From the NCBI GenBank assembly GCA_027924645.1, contig BSBN01000845.1:930001-994000 (forward strand): DNA of 64,000 nucleotides, written 5' to 3'. The stretch is from Cunninghamia lanceolata (Eukaryota > Streptophyta > Pinopsida > Cupressales > Cupressaceae). The translations under genes and the position numbers were made by a program. Below are positions 58,020 through 64,000 of this stretch, one piece after another (position 1 is the stretch's first letter; the number at the start of each line of letters is the position of its first letter). The notes beneath the pieces are model-generated. The model was not told where the DNA came from, did not search any database, and saw only the letters and a program-made list of their open reading frames with translations.

Positions 58020-59242
58020 TGTCAGAAAATGTCCCTTTGGGGGCTTTTCCCTCATAAGGTTTAGCTCCTGTGTCTTTAGAGTGCATTAGGACATTTTAGT
58101 TCATATTTGAGCATCCTGATGGAATGAGACCTAAGTCCCATGACAAATAGACCTAGGAGGACTCCTTGAGCTGTACCCTGCCTAAAATAGGGGGGAGGAC
58201 TTGGATGCCTGTGCCCTAGTCCTACCCTATTTTGGGACAGCCCCAATTTCTAGGTGTTGGTTTATGACCGTTAGGTGGTTATTTTGCCGACACGGTAAAG
58301 TTTGTAGGTGCATATATAAGCATGTGTAGGAATTCATTTGTAAACTAGAGATTTCAATTAGATGATCATTGTGTACTCTAGGAATTCTCAAGGTGATTCA
58401 AGGCTTCTATTGTGTTGCAAGAGTAGACTTGTGTGTTTTGTGTGTTGATATTTACATATTTGAGCATCAATCTCCTCATGGCATCAAGAGCATCTTCCTC
58501 CATGAGAGCTTCACTACAAGGTGACATAATATCATGTTTTCATCATTGATTGCTTTAGTTTTTGGCCTTTGCCTCACAAGGGCATGCCCTCTTTATCTGA
58601 CAACAGTGTTCAGAGACTTAAGTGTCCTCCGAGGTTTGACTGAGGCAAACCTCTAAACACCACAACTCCCAAACCAAGTCTTGTGATTGCAGGTTACAAG
58701 TGTCGCATCCAGAAAAAGTGGAGTTACAAGAAGGCTGGGTAGGCACCAGGGATTCAGGATCTGAAGGAAAGTTGAACAAAGGAACACTTCTAAGACTTGG
58801 GCACTCGCTCCAGTGTCCTCCGTAGACAGATCTCAAGAAATAGAAGTTACAGGGCTGATCAGTGTCAGAAGGAGATCCAGATTCCCTGAAAAAGTAGGTA
58901 CCTTGGACTTGGGCGCTCGCTCTAGTGTCCCTGACTATTACACTTCGGAACCCTAAAAATAGGTATTTTGTAATTCGCTATTTTACTCCTGTCTGCAAGA
59001 GCTTTTTCCGTAATTCATTAATTTGTAGTTGTATTTGTATAATTAGGGTTTTAATGGTCAATTGGGCATGGGAGAAGGAAAAATTTATAATTAATTCCCT
59101 AATCCAAGTTTCCCTACATCTGCAAGTGGCCTAGGGTATGATAGTGCTCGTCACTCAACCCTAGATCCTTGAATGTAAGGTGGAAAGGAGGATTTAAGCA
59201 TCTAAACACTAGAATATTAACAAATCTAATTTTCCCCTAACA
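58020..59242 (+). repeat. Element D 5' LTR
   Basis: The 1223-bp LTR runs TGTCAGAAAATG to CCCCTAACA. A ~30-bp segment present in the 3' LTR and left copy (GATTTTTAAAATCTTGG) is deleted next to 58300. The frames 58618-58836 (-) and 58925-59134 (+) are chance. Confidence 0.92.
58313..58319 (+). promoter_or_regulatory. TATA box of element D 5' LTR
   Basis: TATATAA lies before GCATGTG. It is the same in the 3' LTR at 63785-63791. Confidence 0.6.
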
Positions 59243-59245
59243 TTT

Positions 59246-59258
59246 TGGTGAACCCGTG
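59246..59258 (+). other. Primer binding site of element D
   Basis: TGGTGAACCCGTG comes three bases after the LTR. It is shared with Gypsy-G (TGGTGAACCCA). Confidence 0.82.
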
Positions 59259-60671
59259 TTCTTGGACTTAAATTGCAACTTGCTAAGTGTTTTTCTTCAG
59301 ATTTGGATTGATTTCATTCATTCATTTGGTCATTTATTTCATTGCATTGAGAAAAATTTGAAAATTTTGAAAAATACAAAAAAAAATTGCATTATTTGGC
59401 TTACTAAATTGCATCAATTCTTTCTAAATTTTCCTAATTCATGATTTTTACATCAGATCTGATATAAACTACAGAAAAATATAAAAATTCAAAATTTTGC
59501 TTTGCATTTTCATCATTTAATTGCTAGGGTTTTCTGGAAATTTTGACAATTTTATATAACCTAGTAATTCCAAAATCTAGAGCTAGTAGGCAAAATATTT
59601 TATCAGATTTTTCTACTGATTTTAGAGGCTCATTCAAATTTTCATTTGGCTGTAGTCTTACATTTTAGTGTGAATTTGCATTTTTACATAGAAAATTTTA
59701 ACAAAAAATAGCAATTTTGATGCATTTTCATTAAATTTGCATGGGCATTTTGTATGTTAAGGCTTGAAAATTATTTTTAGATCTAAGATTAATTCAATTT
59801 CTTCATAAATTAGACTTCAAATCTTTCACGTAGAATTTTATCCCAAGATCTCAAACCTAGGGCTTCAAAAACAACAATTTTCACTAAATTTGGCCTTATC
59901 GACTCTCCAAACTTGCACCGTAGGTATGTTGTGAAAGGTATTTTTGCATTATTTTTTTATTAGGGTAATCATTCTCCTCCCCTCATAAAAATCTTCACAA
60001 CACCCTTTTTTGGGCTCTTGTAGTGAAAATTCGGTGAAAAACTACAAATTTTTTGGCTATTTTTGCCCTAGGATTTGACCTAGTTCGCACTCCAAGCATG
60101 TTGTGATAAATTTTATGGATTGAGGTGACTGATATTATTGATATTATTTTATGTACCTCCTAAAATTCCTTACAACACCCCTTTTGCTAGGTCTTAGAGT
60201 TGAAAAACCATGAAAAATTGCATATTTTGCTATATTCTCACTAGGGCTTTACCTTAAGTGGCGCTAAAAAAGTGTTGTGTTGGGTATTTTTGCATCAATT
60301 GGCTGTTAATACTGACATTATCTGTTTTCCATCATTATTTTTCTCACAACACCCTTTGTTATGTTCTTTTGCATTGAATTTTGGTAAAAAAAAGTGCCTA
60401 TTTTGACATATTTTCACTATATTTTGACTTGGCATTATCTTGGATTTGCATCAAGAGTGTGTTGAGAGTGATTATATTTCTGTTTTGGACTAATATTAGA
60501 CATATAACTTTATTCCATCGATCAAAATCCTTACAACATCCGTTGTTTCATTCATTGGCATTGAAAAAGTATAAAAAAATCAAACATTTTAGGCTATTTT
60601 TGCTCTTATCTTTTGCACCAATTTTGAAAAGCTTTCAAAATCTGATTTGGCATTGATTTGAGCATATAAAC
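59259..60671 (+). repeat. AT-rich leader with ~175-bp degenerate tandem repeat
   Basis: Four degenerate units lie between about 59893 and 60625. The landmark (C/T)ACAACACCC starts at 59996, 60171, 60345 and 60532. Each unit also has a TGTTGTG/TGTTGAG word about 60-75 bp before it and a TATTTTGxCxT...CTAGGxxTTxACC stretch after it. No coding signal (the 60381-60656 frame is chance). Confidence 0.72.
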
Positions 60672-61712
60672 ATGGCCTCTAATTAGAATGGCAACAACAG
60701 GTTCCCTCCTAGACCTTACATGAAAAGAAAGGCTCCCGAACCTGAAATTGTCTTTACACCTCATGATAGAACAATTGGTGATTCTGAAGGACCTCTTTAC
60801 ATCACTATGAAAATAATGGGAAATCCCATGAATGGAACTCTTATTGACCATAATTGCATGACTAATGTTGCCACTAAATAATTCCTCTTCTCACATCAAC
60901 TAATGTAAGGTTCTTATGACCTCTCGAGCATGATGATTAAGACACATAAGGGAACTTTTATCAAGCCTTTGGGTAAGATATCATTGTTAGTCACATTATC
61001 CAGAAAACATGTCAAACAATGGTTTGACATTGTCCTTATTTCTGACCTCTTTTGCATTAAATTGGGACATCCTTGGCTAAAAGAAATGAAATCCATCCCT
61101 TCAACAATACACCATTGTCTAAAATTCCCTCTTGATGGTCATATAATCACCGTCCCTCGAAACAAGTATAAACCTTTGGTTCAGCAAAAACATTACAAGT
61201 TGAATTACTTTTGGGATAAAAATGAAGTACCTAGTCCTCCTACACAAGAAATGAGAAAAGATAAACAACCTGCATGTGAAGAGAACTTTAGACCAAAAGG
61301 ACAAGGTCCCTATGCTAAGTTTCCTCCCCTAAAATCCTTACAAGGATTGGGAGGTCGTTGTCAACAACAAAATGTTCCACTGCGATAAATGAGATTTGAT
61401 CCCGGTGCTTCATATTCTAATTTACACAAGCCTATAAAAGAGGATAGCCCTATCTTACAAGAGATAAGTGGTAAAAGAAGACAAAATAGAAAAGCAAGAG
61501 AAAGAAGAAAAAGAAGACAGGAATATGCTATAAACCTTGCCTCTCAACAAGAAAACATTAATCCCAACATTCAACCAAACAAAGATGATCCTAACAATGA
61601 ACAAAATGATGAACAAGATATAAATTTGGCTATGGTACCATATGTCCCACTATCCTCCAACATTAGGGAGTGGGAAGATGACGACGATGACTTGCTTATA
61701 GATAATCTCTAG
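60672..61712 (+). pseudogene. Element D ORF: retropepsin-like relic with charged C-terminus
   Basis: One phase of 347 codons runs from ATG 60672 to TAG 61710, with four internal stops (TAG 60684, TAA near 60877 and 60904, TAA 61386). Order: basic N-terminus (PPRPYMKRKAPEPEI), EGPLYITMKIMGNPMNGTLI, where a retropepsin Asp-Thr/Ser-Gly is expected but reads IDHN, then IKLGHPWLKEMKSIPSTIHH, CLKFPLDG, PYAKFPPLKSLQGLGGRC, a very basic block (KRRQNRKARERRKRRQE, about 61470) and an acidic end (EWEDDDDDLLIDNL). The middle is homologous to Gypsy-G 14289-15000. The active site is missing and there is no polymerase after it. Likely a remnant of gag-protease. Confidence 0.72.
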
Positions 61713-63441
61713 CCCGATAGGGGCCCTACAGGTAAGTATCTTTAACCCTTTATCTCTCTTGTGATGTGCTTCCCCTGTGATGTGTTATGTGTTGTTTAGG
61801 CCTCCTGGAATGACCTCAGATTCTCCCGTAAGGTTTGGGATACCAGGAGACCACCTCTGTTGTGACCTTCTTCTATTTGTATCATCATTCTTCTAAATTG
61901 CCTCTCTGTTTTCATTGTTGTGTGTTGTGTCTTATGACATAGCATCGTGGTTGGTGACCTGGGGACACCCTCCTATGTGACTGTCCCTAAGATACTTGTT
62001 TCTCCTCTCTTATTTATTGTTTTCCTTCCTCTAGTGTTTCCACCTAGCGGGCAGATGACGACAAACATTTATACTAATGCAGACCTAGTGTCCCTTTCAA
62101 GAGCAATAAAAAATTGGACTTAGTTCCTAATATGATGATGGGGTTGTATATTTTATTTGACGCTTGGCTAGTGGAAGCACTCATTCTTTTCGCGTAGTGA
62201 ATTTTATGATGTTTCTATCGCATTTACAAACCTTAACAATATTGCTGCTCTGTGCACCTTTGTTTGCCTTTGAATCTGGCCTTGGCGGTACTCGATTCAG
62301 AGAGCTTCATGATAGAGCCCCTGGTTATCCTTGAACTCTGAATTTATTGTATAACCTTGGTTCTTTGTGTAATTAATCATATGCATTGATGTTGTTGTTT
62401 ATCATGATGTTGTAGACACTAACATGTTCCTTGCAGGGATGTATTTGTGGGAACATTTAGAGATTGTAAAGTACATGTCACCACCGGGAGGCATGGGCTT
62501 TGCAAAAGTTAGTGTTCCCTTGTGTTTTTTCTTCCTACCTTAATGTGCTTGATATCAATAACTGATATCAACCACCTTAAGGTGGGGGCATATAAGGTAA
62601 GCTATTATAGATGTTAGCAATGTGTTTGACCTCAGATGCATAGACCTATGCCAGAGTAGTGCATCGTGCATCCTGAGCTTGTTTGCAATCAATCAATCAA
62701 TCATATAAGCCCTCTGTGGAGGCGGTATATCAAGCATATCCTTTTTCTTAAGCCCTCTGCAGAGGTAGGGATGGTGTATTCTTGGAGTAGATTGCATCAT
62801 CCTATCATTTTCAAAAGTCCTTTGTGGAGGCGAGGAGCAATTCTGTGACTAACTCAACCCTTAAGCGTGTCTTCGGCGATTGTTGAGGTGAAGCCCAATC
62901 GTCAATGTGTGCTTGTAATGTGCCTGAGATGGTGATGAGCCTAGAAATAGGGAACACACCATCACTTGTCTACCATGTTTTCTCCTCGTCTTCAAGTGTG
63001 TGTGTGTTTTGGCGTGCTTGTTTTGTATGGCATGTTTGTTGTCCCATATGCATAGACCAGCGCCTTGAGTAGTACTTCATGCATTTTGGGAGGTTTTGCA
63101 TGTATTGCATGTGTGTTGCCCCATATGCAGAGACCAACGCCATCGAGTAGTGATTCTTGCATTTTGGGAGGTTTGTTTACTTTCTAGTACTTGCATTTGC
63201 ATTTCACATATATGAGAAAAAGAAAAGAAAATATATCATTTTTGTCTTCCATGCATTAATGTGTCTTCCATGCATTAACTACCTGCTCTATGTTTTGTAT
63301 GGCTATAACTGTCTTCTCCCTATTTTACGTGTCTGTTACTGTCTTCTATGTGATTGGCATGTCTTCTTCATGCTTGGTGTGTTTGTTGTGTTTGTGACCT
63401 TACATTAATGCATGTATGGGCCTTGTGTTCATACATACATT
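61713..63441 (+). other. Element D 3' untranslated region with short repeats
   Basis: Non-coding. It contains three AG(C/T)CC(C/T)T(C/T)TG(T/C)(G/A)GAGG words (62708, 62751, 62816) and a ~77-bp unit with CCCATATGCA(T/G)AGACC...GCATTTTGGGAGGTTT at 63041-63118 and 63119-63180, plus a diverged copy near 62635. The frames 62666-62848 and 63157-63408 are chance. Confidence 0.7.
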
Positions 63442-63451
63442 AAAATGGGGG
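63442..63451 (+). other. Polypurine tract of element D
   Basis: AAAATGGGGG lies just before the 3' LTR, as AAAGTGGGGG does at 337-346 before the left copy. Confidence 0.75.
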
Positions 63452-63461
63452 CTAAATGTAA

Positions 63462-64000
63462 TGTCAGAAAATGTCCCCTTGGGGGCTTTTATCTCATAAG
63501 GTTTAGCTCTTGGGTCTTTAGAGTGCATTTAGGACATTTTAGTTCATATTTTAGCATCCTGATGGAATGAGACCTAAGTCCCATGACAAATAGGACCTAG
63601 GAGGACCCCTTGAGCTATACCCTACCTAAAATAGGGGGGAGGACTTGGGCACCTGCACCCTAGTCCTGCCCTATTTTGGGACAGCCCCAATTTCCAGGTG
63701 TCAGTTTATGATCGTTAGGTGGTTATTTTGCCGACACGGTAAAGTTTGATTTTTAAAATCTTGGTGGGAATGCTTGTAGGTGCATATATAAGCATGTGCA
63801 TGCATTCATTTGTAAACTAGAGATTTCAATTAGATGATCATTGTGTACTCTAGGAATTCTCAAGGTGATTCAAGGCTTCTATTGTGTTGCAAGAGCAGAC
63901 TTGTGTGTTTTGTGTGTTGATATTTGCATATTTGAGCATCAATCTCCTCATGGCATGAAGAGCATCTTCCTCCATGAGAGCTTCACTACAAGGTGACATA
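63462..64000 (+). repeat. Element D 3' LTR (cut by window end)
   Basis: It starts TGTCAGAAAATG and matches 58020-58540 closely. It keeps the ~30-bp block lost from the 5' LTR. TATA box TATATAA at 63785-63791. Confidence 0.92.

Larger units (their letters stand above)
58020..64000 (+). mobile_element. Element D: gypsy-type LTR element without polymerase genes
   Basis: The 5' LTR is 58020-59242 and a partial 3' LTR starts at 63462. A primer site and polypurine tract are both present. The 4.2-kb internal region has a repetitive AT-rich leader, one ORF with a retropepsin-like relic (60672-61712) and a long untranslated tail with short repeats. No gag core, reverse transcriptase or integrase is recognisable. 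It inserted into the Gypsy-H integrase. The 3' flank is outside the window, so the target duplication (candidate ttgta at 58015) cannot be checked. Confidence 0.85.

Noticed and set aside
1..64000. Search for CRISPR arrays, rRNA, tRNA genes and bacterial-type operons
   Set aside because: No regularly spaced identical repeats, no rRNA-like blocks and no cloverleaf were seen. All coding relics are plant-type LTR retroelements or unidentified frames.

Overview
This window is plant nuclear DNA made almost entirely of decayed, nested LTR retrotransposons. I found no intact cellular gene, tRNA, rRNA or CRISPR array. Ty1/copia elements with initiator-Met-tRNA-type primer sites, Ty3/gypsy elements, gag-only non-autonomous elements, low GC outside one LTR family, and premature stops that look like cytosine-deamination products all fit a seed plant with a large, heavily methylated genome. 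A conifer or other gymnosperm is plausible but is inference only.

Layout. 1-1593 is the 3' end of a gypsy-type element (family D). 1594-8810 is Copia-A (+), with a 5'-truncated left LTR. 9172-14222 is Copia-C (-), truncated inside reverse transcriptase. 14289-34299 is Gypsy-G (-), split by LARD-B (15990-31491, target duplication ggcca/ggtca). LARD-B is itself split by a tandem copia array (18821-30252) of the form LTR-internal-LTR-internal-LTR, bounded by a perfect GATGC duplication. This gives three nested levels.

34578-36344 is a two-copy 883-bp tandem duplication, and 36345-39543 is unassigned. 39544-40159 is a decayed reading frame of unknown type. 40160-41905 is the 3' end of a minus-strand copia (Copia-I), cut by Copia-E (+, 41906-45450), the best preserved coding copy here. 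46165-47436 is an unidentified 423-residue frame on the minus strand with almost only TAG stops. 47437-58019 is the 3' end of Gypsy-H (-). Element F (49985-57576, 2.57-kb LTRs, one gag-like ORF, no pol) inserted into Gypsy-H close to its integrase stop. 58020-64000 is a second family-D element, from its 5' LTR into its partial 3' LTR; it also lacks reverse transcriptase and integrase.

How the parts relate. Copia-A, C, E and I share LTR ends, primer sites and protein style and form one broad lineage. The 18.8-30.3 kb array is a second copia lineage. B, D and F carry no polymerase of their own, so they must have been mobilised in trans by autonomous relatives. None of the elements looks able to move now: protease, integrase or reading frames are broken in each. 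The points most worth a second look are the tandem array, the coiled-coil/G-patch/double-CCHC protein of LARD-B, the motif-dense CpG-rich LTR of F, the unidentified TAG-riddled frame, and the 175-bp leader repeat of element D.
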